Assembly (NCBI RefSeq): GCF_004684095.1
Contig: NZ_SRII01000012.1
Coordinates: 62,001-126,000 of the forward strand
Source of the DNA: Hymenobacter sp. UV11
GTDB taxonomy: Bacteria > Bacteroidota > Bacteroidia > Cytophagales > Hymenobacteraceae
Reading direction: 5' to 3'
DNA length: 64,000 nt
Shown here: positions 50,111-58,242 of the stretch, one piece after another
Layout: each line of letters begins with the position of its first letter
Position numbering within the stretch: position 1 is the stretch's first letter
Translations under genes and position numbers: made by a program
Notes under the pieces: generated by a model
Seen by the model: only the letters and a program-made list of their open reading frames with translations
What the model was told of the DNA's origin: nothing
The model's database searches: none

Positions 50111-52951
50111 ATGAAAAACCCCCAAGACCCCGCCGCCCCCCGCGCCGCTCGCGCGAAGGCAGGCCCCGCCACCAAGGCTCCTAAAGCTGCTGCTGCGGCC
50201 AAGACTTCTAAAGCAGCCCCGGCTACTAAGGCTCCCAAAGCAGCCCCGGCTACTAAGACCGCCAAAGCTGCTCCCGCCGCTAAGGTCCCCAAAGCCGCTT
50301 CCGCAGCTAAGACTGCTAAGGCAACTCCCACAGCAAAGACTGCCAAAGTCGCTCCTGTAGTTGAGGTTGCCAAAGCTGCTCCCATTGCTGAGGCTGCTAA
50401 CGCTACCCCCGTAATTGAGTCTAACAACGCCGCCCCGGCCACCCAAGAGCCGAAAGCCGCCAAGGTGGCTACCCCCTCCGTTGCGGCCGGCCTGAGCCAG
50501 GACCTGGTGTACCGGCAGTTTGCCGATAACCCCGGCAAGGTGCTGGCTTATCGCCAGCTCTCGCGCCGCCTCGGCATTACCACTAAAGCCCAGCGCGAAG
50601 TGCTGTTTGCCCACCTCAAGGACCTGCGCCAGGATGGCCGCCTGGAGCTGCTGCAAAACGACGAATACCGCCTGGCCAGCCCCACCGACCTGCAAGTAGC
50701 CGCCAGCGCGGCCAAGGCTCGGAAACCAGCTAAAAAAGCACCGGAGGCCGCGGCGGCTGAGCCCGTGCTGGAAGAAGAGTTTGGGCAGGACCCCATCATT
50801 CACCGGCGCCGCGCGGCGGGCTTCGACCACGTGGGCGATGGCCCCGACCGCCGGCCCCAGCGCGATACCAACACTGTTATCGGCACGGTGTCGCTCGCTA
50901 CCCCCCGCTTTGCCTTCGTAGTGCGTGAAGACGGCGAGGGCGATGACATCCGGGTCTTCACCGACCAGCTGCGCTACGCCCTCGACGGCGACTTGGTGCG
51001 GGTGCGCCTGCGCGGCGTGCGCGACGGCCGCCTCACCGGCGACGTGACGGAAGTCATCAAGCGCCAGCGCGTGGAGGTAGTAGGCCGCCTGCAGCTGAAC
51101 GGCTCCATCGGTTTCGTGAAGCCCGATAACCGCAAGTCGTATTTCGACGTGATGGTGCCGCCCGATGGGCTGGCCGACTCGCGCAACGGCGACAAGGTGC
51201 TGGTGCGCATCACCGAGTTTCCGGACCATGAAGGACAGGGTAAGAATCCTGTCGGCACCATCGTGCGCAACTTCGGGGCGGCCGGCGAAAACGAGGCCGA
51301 GATAAACGCCATCATGGCCGAGTTTGGCTTGCCCTTCGAATTTCCGAGCGCGGTGGAGGAGGAGGCCGAAGCCATTTCGACCACCATCACGCGGGAGGAA
51401 ATTGCCAAGCGCCGCGACTTCCGCGACATCTTAACTTTCACCATCGACCCGGCCGACGCCAAGGACTTTGACGATGCCCTGAGCCTGCGCACGCTGGACA
51501 ATGGCAACTACGAGGTGGGTGTGCACATCGCCGACGTGACCCACTACGTGCGCCTCGGCACCGAGCTGGAGCGCGAGGGTAAGAGCCGCGCTACCTCCGT
51601 TTATTTGGTAGACCGCGTGATTCCGATGCTGCCCGAGAACCTCTCCAACGGCCTCTGCTCACTGCGGCCGAATGAGGACAAGCTGACCTTCTCGGCCGTG
51701 TTTGAGCTGGATGAGAAAGGCAAGCTGATTGACTCGTGGTATGGCAAAACGGTCATTCACTCCGACCGTCGCTTCAGCTACGAAGACGCGCAGGAGCGCA
51801 TCGAAACCGGCGAGGGCGACCTGGCCACGGAGGTGAATCTGCTGAACAGCCTCGCCAAAAAACTCTCGGCTGAGCGCTTCCGCAAGGGCGCCATCAGCTT
51901 CGAAACGCAGGAGGTTAAGTTCCGGCTAGGCGAGGACGGCAAGCCGCTCGGCGTGTACGTGAAGGAGCGCAAGGACGCGCACAAGCTCATTGAGGAGTTC
52001 ATGCTGCTTGCCAATAAGCAAGTGGCCGAGTTCGTGTTTAACCTCAAAAAGACCAAGCCGCGCTTCACCATGGTGTACCGCACCCACGACGCGCCCGACC
52101 CCGACCGCCTCGAAAACTTCGCCATGTTTGCCCAGAAATTCGGCCACAAGCTGAACCTGAGCAACCCGAAAAAAATCAGCACCGAGCTCAATAAGCTGAG
52201 CACCGACGTGGTGGGCAAGCCCGAGCAAAACGTGATTCAGGGCCTGGCCATCCGGTCCATGTCGAAGGCCATTTACACCACCGAGCCGCTGGGGCACTTC
52301 GGCCTGGCTTTCGCGCACTACTCGCACTTCACCTCGCCCATCCGCCGCTACCCCGACATGATGGCCCACCGCCTGCTCGAGTACTACCTCAACGGGGGTA
52401 AGAACGCCGCCGTGGAGCCCGTGGAGGATGCCTGCAAGCACTCGTCGGCCCGCGAGAAGCTAGCGGCCAATGCCGAGCGCGCCAGCATCAAATACAAGCA
52501 GGTCGAGTACATCGGCGCCCACATCGGCGAGCAGTTCACGGGCGTCGTGTCGGGCCTCACCGAGCGCGGCATCTACGTCGAGATTGAGGCCAACAAGTGC
52601 GAGGGCATGGTACGCATCTCCGACATTCCGGGCGACACGTTCGAGCTGGACAAGGAGAACTACCGCATCGTGGGCCGCGGCTCGAAGCGCATTATCCAGT
52701 TTGGCGACGAGCTGCAAGTCATCGTGACCTCGGCCAACCTGCTCGACCGCACCATCGACATGGAGCTGGTCGATGACCGCCCCGAGCACGTGAAGCAGCG
52801 CGAGCGCGCCGAGCGCGAAGCCGGCCGCGGCAGTGGGGGTAGGGGCCGCCGCGACGACCGCGGCGGCAAAGGCGGCAAGAGCAGCGGCGGCTACAAAGGC
52901 AGCGGCGGCAGCAGCCGGGGGGGTAAGGAAGGCGGCAAGCGCCGCCGGTAG
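50111..52951 (+). CDS. rnr: Ribonuclease R with Ala/Lys/Pro-rich N-terminal extension
   Basis: A 3'-5' exoribonuclease that degrades structured RNA; 946 aa, longer than usual because of residues about 1-125. These are degenerate repeats of the type KAAPATKAPKAAPATKTAK, low-complexity and basic, probably disordered. Then come an RNase R-type helical domain (about 130-190), cold-shock domains (about 250-400), the RNB catalytic domain with PADAKDFDDAL (four-Asp motif, about 455) and an S1 domain (GVVSGLTERGIYVEIEANK). The C-terminus is Gly/Arg/Lys-rich. The basic tails probably bind RNA. The polyprenyl synthase gene follows after a long inverted repeat. Confidence 0.93.
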   Translation: MKNPQDPAAPRAARAKAGPATKAPKAAAAAKTSKAAPATKAPKAAPATKTAKAAPAAKVPKAASAAKTAKATPTAKTAKVAPVVEVAKAAPIAEAANATPVIESNNAAPATQEPKAAKVATPSVAAGLSQDLVYRQFADNPGKVLAYRQLSRRLGITTKAQREVLFAHLKDLRQDGRLELLQNDEYRLASPTDLQVAASAAKARKPAKKAPEAAAAEPVLEEEFGQDPIIHRRRAAGFDHVGDGPDRRPQRDTNTVIGTVSLATPRFAFVVREDGEGDDIRVFTDQLRYALDGDLVRVRLRGVRDGRLTGDVTEVIKRQRVEVVGRLQLNGSIGFVKPDNRKSYFDVMVPPDGLADSRNGDKVLVRITEFPDHEGQGKNPVGTIVRNFGAAGENEAEINAIMAEFGLPFEFPSAVEEEAEAISTTITREEIAKRRDFRDILTFTIDPADAKDFDDALSLRTLDNGNYEVGVHIADVTHYVRLGTELEREGKSRATSVYLVDRVIPMLPENLSNGLCSLRPNEDKLTFSAVFELDEKGKLIDSWYGKTVIHSDRRFSYEDAQERIETGEGDLATEVNLLNSLAKKLSAERFRKGAISFETQEVKFRLGEDGKPLGVYVKERKDAHKLIEEFMLLANKQVAEFVFNLKKTKPRFTMVYRTHDAPDPDRLENFAMFAQKFGHKLNLSNPKKISTELNKLSTDVVGKPEQNVIQGLAIRSMSKAIYTTEPLGHFGLAFAHYSHFTSPIRRYPDMMAHRLLEYYLNGGKNAAVEPVEDACKHSSAREKLAANAERASIKYKQVEYIGAHIGEQFTGVVSGLTERGIYVEIEANKCEGMVRISDIPGDTFELDKENYRIVGRGSKRIIQFGDELQVIVTSANLLDRTIDMELVDDRPEHVKQRERAEREAGRGSGGRGRRDDRGGKGGKSSGGYKGSGGSSRGGKEGGKRRR

Positions 52952-52962
52952 CTCCTCGTCTC

Positions 52963-53074
52963 TCCTGTCATCCTGAGCAAAGCGAAGGACCTTATCACGT
53001 ATGGAATCGTTGGGTTGGTAACCCTTAGTATCCCATACGTGATAAGGTCCTTCGCTTTGCTCAGGATGACAGGA
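52963..53074. repeat. Perfect 42-bp inverted repeat between rnr and the polyprenyl synthase gene
   Basis: Arms 52963-53004 and 53033-53074 are exact reverse complements around a 28-bp loop. The core GTCATCCTGAGCAAAGCGAA differs from the other repeat families here. It ends 20 bp before the promoter box at 53094. Confidence 0.92.
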
Positions 53075-53093
53075 GGGCCAACCACACCAAACC

Positions 53094-53101
53094 TACCTTT
53101 G
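53094..53101 (+). promoter_or_regulatory. -7 promoter box 5 bp before a GTG start
   Basis: TACCTTTG, an exact match, is separated from the GTG at 53107 by only five bases. Transcription should therefore start at about the first codon, or the true start is further downstream. Confidence 0.6.
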
Positions 53102-53106
53102 CCCCC

Positions 53107-54078
53107 GTGCAAACCGACCTTTCGACCCTCCTCCAGCAAGCGCTTAAGCAGCTTGACTACGGCCAGCAGCCGGCCACCCTCTACGACCCCATTCGCTACA
53201 TCATGGGCCTGGGCGGTAAGCGCCTGCGGCCCCTGCTCACGCTGCTCGGCGGCCAACTCTTTACCGACGACCTGGCGCCCCTGGTGAAGCCCGCGCTGGC
53301 CACCGAAGTCTTCCACAACTTCACCCTGATGCACGACGACCTCATGGACCAGGCCCCGCTGCGGCGCGGCCAGCCCACGGTGCACGAGAAATGGAACGCC
53401 AGTACGGCCATCCTCTCGGGCGACGTGATGCTGGTGCGGGCCTACGAGCTGCTCTTCGAAAACGTGGCCTTACCCCTGCTGCCGCAGGTGCTGCGCCGCT
53501 TCTCCCAAACCGCCGCCGAGGTGTGCGAGGGCCAGCAGTGGGACATGAATTTCGAAACCGAAACCACCGTCACCATCGCTCAGTATCTCGACATGATTCG
53601 GTTGAAAACGGCCGTGCTACTCGGCTTCGCGCTGGAGCTGGGCGCCGTGCTGGCCGGCGCCAGTGCCGCCGATGCTGAGCACCTGCGGCAGTTCGGCACC
53701 GATATTGGCCTGGCCTTTCAGCTGCGCGACGACCTGCTCGACGTGTATGGCGACGCCGCCACTTTCGGCAAGCGCGTGGGCGGCGACATCATTTCCGATA
53801 AGAAAACCTACCTGCTGCTCACTGCCCAGGCCCAGGCCAACGCCACCCAGCGTGCCGCCCTGGCCCGCCACATTGGCCAGCCCGTGCCCGATGCTGAGGC
53901 CAAGGTGCAAGCCGTGCGCGGCATCTACGACGAGCTCAATATTCGCCCCCAGACCGAGGCACTCATCAACGACTACTTCCAGGATGCCCTGCAGCATCTG
54001 GAGCGGGTAGGGGCGCCCGCGGCCCGCAAGCAGCCCCTGCATCACCTCGCGCTCCAGCTCATGGACCGCGAAAACTAA
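53107..54078 (+). CDS. Polyprenyl diphosphate synthase (trans-prenyltransferase)
   Basis: Builds the long isoprenoid chain used for menaquinone (or a similar) side chain. It is 323 aa from GTG 53107. The two Asp-rich motifs are clear: LMHDDLMDQAPLRRG (FARM, about 77-91) and FQLRDDLLDVYGD (SARM, about 205-217), together with GGKRLRP near residue 36. The residues before the first Asp motif suggest a medium or long-chain product, but chain length cannot be fixed from sequence. The rhomboid gene starts 6 bp after the stop. Confidence 0.93.
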   Translation: MQTDLSTLLQQALKQLDYGQQPATLYDPIRYIMGLGGKRLRPLLTLLGGQLFTDDLAPLVKPALATEVFHNFTLMHDDLMDQAPLRRGQPTVHEKWNASTAILSGDVMLVRAYELLFENVALPLLPQVLRRFSQTAAEVCEGQQWDMNFETETTVTIAQYLDMIRLKTAVLLGFALELGAVLAGASAADAEHLRQFGTDIGLAFQLRDDLLDVYGDAATFGKRVGGDIISDKKTYLLLTAQAQANATQRAALARHIGQPVPDAEAKVQAVRGIYDELNIRPQTEALINDYFQDALQHLERVGAPAARKQPLHHLALQLMDREN

Positions 54079-54084
54079 CCCACT

Positions 54085-54726
54085 GTGTTCAATCCCATCC
54101 TCATTCTCATCGGCCTCACGGTCCTCATTTCGGTCTACGCCTGGTCCAAGCCCGAGCTTATGCGCGCCTGGATAATGGAGCCCTACGTCATGGCACGCTC
54201 CAGCGGCCAGTGGTACCGGCTGCTCACCTCCGGCTTCCTGCACGCCGACTGGGCCCACCTGCTTTTCAACATGTTTGCCTTCTACTCCTTCAGCCCCGTG
54301 GTTCTTTCCACGCTGGCCGAGGGCTACGGGCCGGGGGCGGGGGTAGGGCTGTTTCTGCTACTCTACCTGGGCGGTATTATCGTGTCCGATTTGCCTACCT
54401 ACTTCCAGCACCGCGACGACCGTGACTACCGCAGCCTGGGTGCGTCGGGGGGCGTGTCGTCCGTGCTGTTTGCCAGCATTCTGCTCTTCCCGGTCAATAC
54501 CAACGGGGGCGGCATCATCATCTTCCCCATTCCTTTCCCCATCCAGCCATTCATTTTTGGGGTGCTCTACCTGGCGTATTCCTGGTATATGGGCCGCCGC
54601 CGGGGCGATAACGTCAACCACGATGCCCACTTCTACGGCGCGCTTTTCGGCGTGCTGCTTATCAGCGCACTCATTCCCGGGGTAGTGCCGGAGTTTTTCC
54701 GGCAGGTAAGCAGCTATAGGTTTTAA
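54085..54726 (+). CDS. Rhomboid-family intramembrane serine protease
   Basis: A 213-aa inner-membrane protease from a GTG start. The catalytic Ser is in LGASGGVSSVLF (about 117-128) and the catalytic His in NHDAHFYGALFG (about 180-190). The first conserved region reads WYRLLTSGFLHADWAHLLFN (about 43-62), which includes the rhomboid H-x-x-W-x-H-L-x-x-N pattern. Six helices are predicted. The substrate is unknown. It follows the polyprenyl synthase gene with 6 bp spacing, so the two are probably one transcript. Confidence 0.9.
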   Translation: MFNPILILIGLTVLISVYAWSKPELMRAWIMEPYVMARSSGQWYRLLTSGFLHADWAHLLFNMFAFYSFSPVVLSTLAEGYGPGAGVGLFLLLYLGGIIVSDLPTYFQHRDDRDYRSLGASGGVSSVLFASILLFPVNTNGGGIIIFPIPFPIQPFIFGVLYLAYSWYMGRRRGDNVNHDAHFYGALFGVLLISALIPGVVPEFFRQVSSYRF

Positions 54727-54821
54727 TAACTTGAAAATCAGGTTTTTAAAAGAAAATTTAGACTAATTGTGTAAAAGCTACGTAGAGAAGTCACATTCTT
54801 TCACAATTTCCTGCTTCTCAC

Positions 54822-55094
54822 ATGAAACCACTACACTCTTTTTCCAGCCGGCTACCGCTCTTGGCGGTCCTGCTCCTTCCACTGGTACTGATTACCACTG
54901 GCTGTGCCCGCTTCAACGCTGATGGCAGCCTGGCCCCTTGGGGAATCGCGCTGGCCATCCTTGATATCTGGGCCATAATAAACATCTTCGGCAAGTCCTG
55001 GGACATCGGTAAGAAGCTGCTGTGGGCCGCCATCGTCTTCTTCTTCCCCTTTGGCGGCTTGCTCATCTACTACTTCTTCGGGCGCGGCGACTAG
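54822..55094 (+). CDS. Small two-helix lipoprotein, PLDc_N-like
   Basis: A 90-aa protein with signal peptide and lipobox ITTGC (Cys about 28). It then has two helices with a final WAAIVFFFPFGGLLIYYFFG, close to the PLDc_N (cardiolipin synthase N-terminal) signature. No enzyme domain follows, so it is probably a membrane protein of unknown role. A very long hairpin terminator follows. Confidence 0.72.
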   Translation: MKPLHSFSSRLPLLAVLLLPLVLITTGCARFNADGSLAPWGIALAILDIWAIINIFGKSWDIGKKLLWAAIVFFFPFGGLLIYYFFGRGD

Positions 55095-55104
55095 CCAAAT
55101 GCCC

Positions 55105-55161
55105 ACGCTGCAAAAAGAAGCCCCCTCACCTTATCGGTGAGGGGGCTTCTTTTTGCAGCGT
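55105..55161. terminator. Very long bidirectional terminator hairpin
   Basis: Perfect 26-bp arms (55105-55130 and 55136-55161) surround a 5-base loop. The stem includes A/T-runs on either side, so both converging genes (small lipoprotein, DUF2939) can end here. Confidence 0.9.
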
Positions 55162-55171
55162 CGCCAGCTGA

Positions 55172-55795
55172 TTACTTCACCAGCTTTTGCTTCTCCAGGC
55201 GAGCTATGCCCATTGCCAACTCACCAGCATTCGTAATCTGCTTGGCCTGCCAATGACCATCCGGCTGCTTCAGCAGCTGCACCTCTACCACCATCGTGGT
55301 GTCGTAACGCGGCTGCGAAAACTCCAGCCCGACCAGCGCTTCGCTGCCCTTGTCGGTAGTGTATTTGATGCCCTTGAACTGGCTGTCGGGCCCCACTACC
55401 CGCCCCGCTAAGCCCAGGAAAGAAAGGTTGACTAAGCGCTTGGGCGCGGCTGCCTGCGCCTCTTCCAGCGAGCCCGTTTCCACGTAGCGCTGCACTTCGT
55501 TGCGGGCGGCCTTGGCCAGCTGGGGCTTCAACAGGCTCAGGCCGCCGCGCAGCGCTAGGCCACCACCCGGCACCAACGCCGTCAGGATAGCGCTCTGGCT
55601 GGCTACGTCATCCACCAAGTGGCTCGTCACGCTGCTGACATCCACGTAGCGCTCGAACTTGGCTAAATCGTGGGTTTGCGTAGCCGCGGCCGCTTGTAGC
55701 AGCGCGTAGTCGGGCCCCGTCTTCAGGCTATTGAAATAGTAGTAGCCGCCAGCCACGGCCACCAGCAGTAGGACTAGTAAAAGTATTCGCTTCAT
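55172..55795 (-). CDS. DUF2939-type membrane-anchored protein
   Basis: A 207-aa protein from ATG 55795, with an N-terminal signal anchor (LLLVLLLVAVAGGYYYFNSL). The following ALLQAAAATQTHDLAKFERY, FLGLAGRVVG-type loop and C-terminal VVEVQLLKQPDGHWQAKQIT fit the DUF2939 layout seen in other bacteria. The role is unknown. An in-frame extension to 55918 overlaps the divergent phosphodiesterase gene and is rejected. Confidence 0.7.
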   Translation of the reverse strand: MKRILLLVLLLVAVAGGYYYFNSLKTGPDYALLQAAAATQTHDLAKFERYVDVSSVTSHLVDDVASQSAILTALVPGGGLALRGGLSLLKPQLAKAARNEVQRYVETGSLEEAQAAAPKRLVNLSFLGLAGRVVGPDSQFKGIKYTTDKGSEALVGLEFSQPRYDTTMVVEVQLLKQPDGHWQAKQITNAGELAMGIARLEKQKLVK

Positions 55796-55898
55796 TGAAA
55801 AGGATTGAACAGAAAAGAGGGGGTAGGGATGGCAAAAAACCAGTCGCAAAGCTACTGGCCAGCCGTCTGTCGGCGCCTTTACCTGCGTACAATGGGGT

Positions 55899-56771
55899 AT
55901 GTCAGCAACCTCACCCATCCCTATTTCGCCAGGCTACCGGCCCGAAGTACACGGCCACCGCGGCTGCCGGGGTTTGCGCCCCGAAAACACGTTGCCCGCC
56001 TTTCTACACGCGCTGGAATTGGGCGTCGACGTCCTGGAGCTCGACGTAGTGATATCCGGCGACCAGCAGGTAGTAGTGGCACACGAGCCTTGGCTATCGG
56101 CCCGCCTGGGCACTGGCCCCAACGACGAGCGCATCAGCCCGCAGCACGAGCGCACCTACAATCTCTACCAAATGCCCTACGCCATCATTCGGCGCTGCGT
56201 GGTCGGTGCGCTACCGCTGGCGGCCTTTCCCATGCAGGTACCCGCAGCCACCTACCGCCCCCTGCTGCGCGACGTATTGCAGGCCGTAGAAAGCGCCTGC
56301 TATCTAGCCGGTCGCCCCAACGTAGGCTATGCCGTTGAAGTGAAAAGCAGCCCCGCGGGCGACGATATTTTTCACCCTACCCCCCCGCTTTTCGTCGAGC
56401 TTGTACTAGCCGAGTTGCAAGCTGCCGGCGTAGCTGAGCGCACCACGTTGCTCAGCTTCGACCTGCGTATTCTGCAGGCAGCTCGGGCGCAGGCACCGTA
56501 CCAGGCGCTATGCCTGCTCAATGAAAACCTTACTCCGGCCTCGACATTGTTTGAAGAGCTTGGCTTTGTCCCGGACACGTATGGCCCCGACTTCGAGTTG
56601 CTGTCAACCGATACAGTTCAAGCGCTACAAGCCGCTTACCCTGGCTTGCGGCTTGTACCATGGACACTGAACAGCCTAGCAGATTTCACCCAGGCACTAG
56701 CGTGGGAGGTAGCCGGCATCACCACCGATTATCCTGAGCAATTGCTCGAATTGCTGTCAAAAGAGGTGTGA
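55899..56771 (+). CDS. Glycerophosphodiester phosphodiesterase
   Basis: Hydrolyses glycerophosphodiesters to glycerol-3-phosphate and an alcohol. It is 290 aa. TIM-barrel GDPD motifs: HGHRGCRGLRPENTLPAF (about 18-35; His and Glu catalytic), ELDVVISGDQQVVVAHEPWL (metal Glu/Asp and second His), and a C-terminal VPWTLNSLADF. No signal peptide is seen, so it is probably cytoplasmic. It is divergent from the DUF2939 gene with a 103-bp spacer containing GGGGGTAGGG. Confidence 0.9.
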   Translation: MSATSPIPISPGYRPEVHGHRGCRGLRPENTLPAFLHALELGVDVLELDVVISGDQQVVVAHEPWLSARLGTGPNDERISPQHERTYNLYQMPYAIIRRCVVGALPLAAFPMQVPAATYRPLLRDVLQAVESACYLAGRPNVGYAVEVKSSPAGDDIFHPTPPLFVELVLAELQAAGVAERTTLLSFDLRILQAARAQAPYQALCLLNENLTPASTLFEELGFVPDTYGPDFELLSTDTVQALQAAYPGLRLVPWTLNSLADFTQALAWEVAGITTDYPEQLLELLSKEV

Positions 56772-56783
56772 TACAGTAGGGGC

Positions 56784-56936
56784 ATTACACTTTCAGTATC
56801 CCGGCACGCAGCGTTACACTAATTACTGTAATCACATAATGTGTTTCACAACCCACGTGTAATAGTAACGCTGCTTATTCGCACAACTATTTGGTTTACA
56901 CTACTGTCCGCCACATCTTTGTATTATCACTGTAAT
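56784..56936. promoter_or_regulatory. Promoter of the HTH gene embedded in TGTAAY/RTTACA half-sites
   Basis: The promoter reads TTTG (56890-56893), 20 bp, CATCTTTG (56914-56921). Around it are ATTACACT (56784), GTTACACT (56813), palindromic ATTACTGTAAT (56822-56832), GTGTAATAGTAAC (56857), TTTACACT inside the -33/-7 spacer (56895-56902) and ACTGTAAT just after (56929-56936). Sites covering and flanking the promoter suggest autorepression. Confidence 0.6.
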
Positions 56937-56950
56937 CCATTTCTCTACTC

Positions 56951-57337
56951 ATGCCGCATCAGGGCGAAATACTGCAAGAAGCTATTAAAACCAGCGGTAT
57001 TTCCATCACGCGCATCGTGGAGGAGCTGGGTATTACACGCCCGACCATCTACCGTAAATTCAAGGATGATACATTGGACGCCAACTTCGTAAAAAACGTT
57101 GGTATAATTATCGGACATGATTTCTCTCAAGATTTTACAACAGCCGAGCAATCTGTTCTGCCATTTGTAACATCATCTGTCCGCTCTGCTGTTACACATA
57201 CTGTAACACCCCGTGTAACGACCGCTGTTCCTGCCGATTCGGACCCCACCAAGCAGCTTTTAGCCCTGCAAACGAAATATATTGCCCTCCTAGAGGCTTA
57301 CAATGAGCTTCTGCTAAAGGTGTATGGTCCTAAGTAA
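56951..57337 (+). CDS. Small HTH DNA-binding protein
   Basis: A 128-aa protein. The N-terminal part reads LQEAIKTSGISITRIVEELG then ITRPTIYRKFKDD, a helix-turn-helix with recognition helix RPTIYRKF (about 29-36). A linker rich in Thr/Val/Ser follows (about 65-97) and the C-terminal LLALQTKYIALLEAYNELLL looks like a dimerising coiled coil. The composition is lower in GC than in neighbouring genes. The stretch of codons 57190-57219 itself carries TGTTACA-n5-TGTAACA and GTGTAAC. It resembles small phage- or plasmid-type regulators but I cannot name the family. Confidence 0.7.
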   Translation: MPHQGEILQEAIKTSGISITRIVEELGITRPTIYRKFKDDTLDANFVKNVGIIIGHDFSQDFTTAEQSVLPFVTSSVRSAVTHTVTPRVTTAVPADSDPTKQLLALQTKYIALLEAYNELLLKVYGPK

Positions 57338-57343
57338 CAAAAA

Positions 57344-57359
57344 TGTTCCACGTGAAACA
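57344..57359. promoter_or_regulatory. parS-like centromere site
   Basis: TGTTCCACGTGAAACA differs by one base from the widespread parS palindrome TGTTTCACGTGAAACA. Flanking A5/T5 extend it to a 28-bp palindrome at 57338-57365. It lies 7 bp after the HTH stop codon, so it may also work as a terminator hairpin for that gene. ParA/ParB genes are not in the window. Confidence 0.72.
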
Positions 57360-57365
57360 TTTTTG

Positions 57366-57814
57366 TCTTATTTCGAATCGGTTTGCTTGCGTATCAGGGT
57401 TACAGGGTGTGGCAGTGGGGTAGCAAACGCAAAAAGCACCTCGCCGGCTAATGGCTTAGATTAGGTCAGGTTCGGACATAAGACGCTTGTGAATCATAGC
57501 CCATTGTAGTGCAGAAATAACAGTTGGTTAGGTAGCCCCTCCCTGTCATTCTAAGTTCGCGAAGACCTCGGCGTGCTTGCGCAGTTCGACCAGCTGGGCG
57601 ACTGTCTGGCTGAGTGCAGTAAGGCTCTTTGTAAGTTCCCGGCGACGGCCTGTAGGCTTCCTGAATGGCCACCTAGCTAGCCACGCCAATGATGAACGCT
57701 TGCTGACAAGAAGGCCCCGGCTGTGTGAGCCTCGGCACTGTTGGGAAGGGGGGGGTAGGGAACAGCGGCCACCAAGAAGCCAAAAGTGAGAGTGACCGCC
57801 CGCCTGCCGAGTTA
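57366..57814. other. Gene-poor stretch with a possible coding remnant
   Basis: About 450 bases without an intact gene. On the minus strand near 57665-57545 a short open piece reads ELTKSLTALSQTVAQLVELR then KHAEVFANLE and a stop, like the helical end of a lost gene. A G-run with GGGGGTAGGG lies near 57750. I see no terminator or RNA. Confidence 0.4.
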
Positions 57815-58204
57815 TTATAGAAACACTACTTCGCTCACCACCTGCGCACCCACTTCGTTGTTTAGCATTTCCAGTACGCGGGTCTTCGCCATCACTAGCT
57901 CATGCTTGAGTGGGGCGGAAGAGAGCCGGACAAACAGCTTGCCCTTGGCCACGTACACCTCTTGGGTTTTGAGGGCTACTGCCTTTCCCATCACGCGCTC
58001 CCAGCTGGCAACCACGGTTACCTCGTTGAGCTTGCCACCGAGTCGGTAGGCCCGCACGAGAGCTTCCAGTCCTTCCTTCAGCGGGATAATATCGGCCCGA
58101 CGAGCGGTAGGGGAGAGGCTAGGTTTTTTCACGGCTTGGGGCGGCGAATGTCCCGTGCCAGCCCCCAAAAAAGGCGCGTGGTAAAGGGGCATTGCTCTCC
58201 CCAA
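57815..58204 (-). CDS. DUF721 protein, DciA-like replicative-helicase loader
   Basis: Up to 129 aa; the start is uncertain (ATG 58204, ATG 58192, or GTG 58132 which gives 105 aa and begins just before the conserved part). The conserved part reads ADIIPLKEGLEALVRAYRLG, WERVMGKAVALKTQEVYVAK and LFVRLSSAPLKHELVMAKTR, matching the DUF721/DciA pattern. DciA proteins bind DnaB and replace DnaC/DnaI loaders in most bacteria. It sits beside recF, a usual place for this family and consistent with an origin-near region. Confidence 0.82.
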   Translation of the reverse strand: MGRAMPLYHAPFLGAGTGHSPPQAVKKPSLSPTARRADIIPLKEGLEALVRAYRLGGKLNEVTVVASWERVMGKAVALKTQEVYVAKGKLFVRLSSAPLKHELVMAKTRVLEMLNNEVGAQVVSEVVFL

Positions 58205-58242
58205 AATTACGCCTTAGCGCCGGCGAAGCGGGTAGCCAAAAG

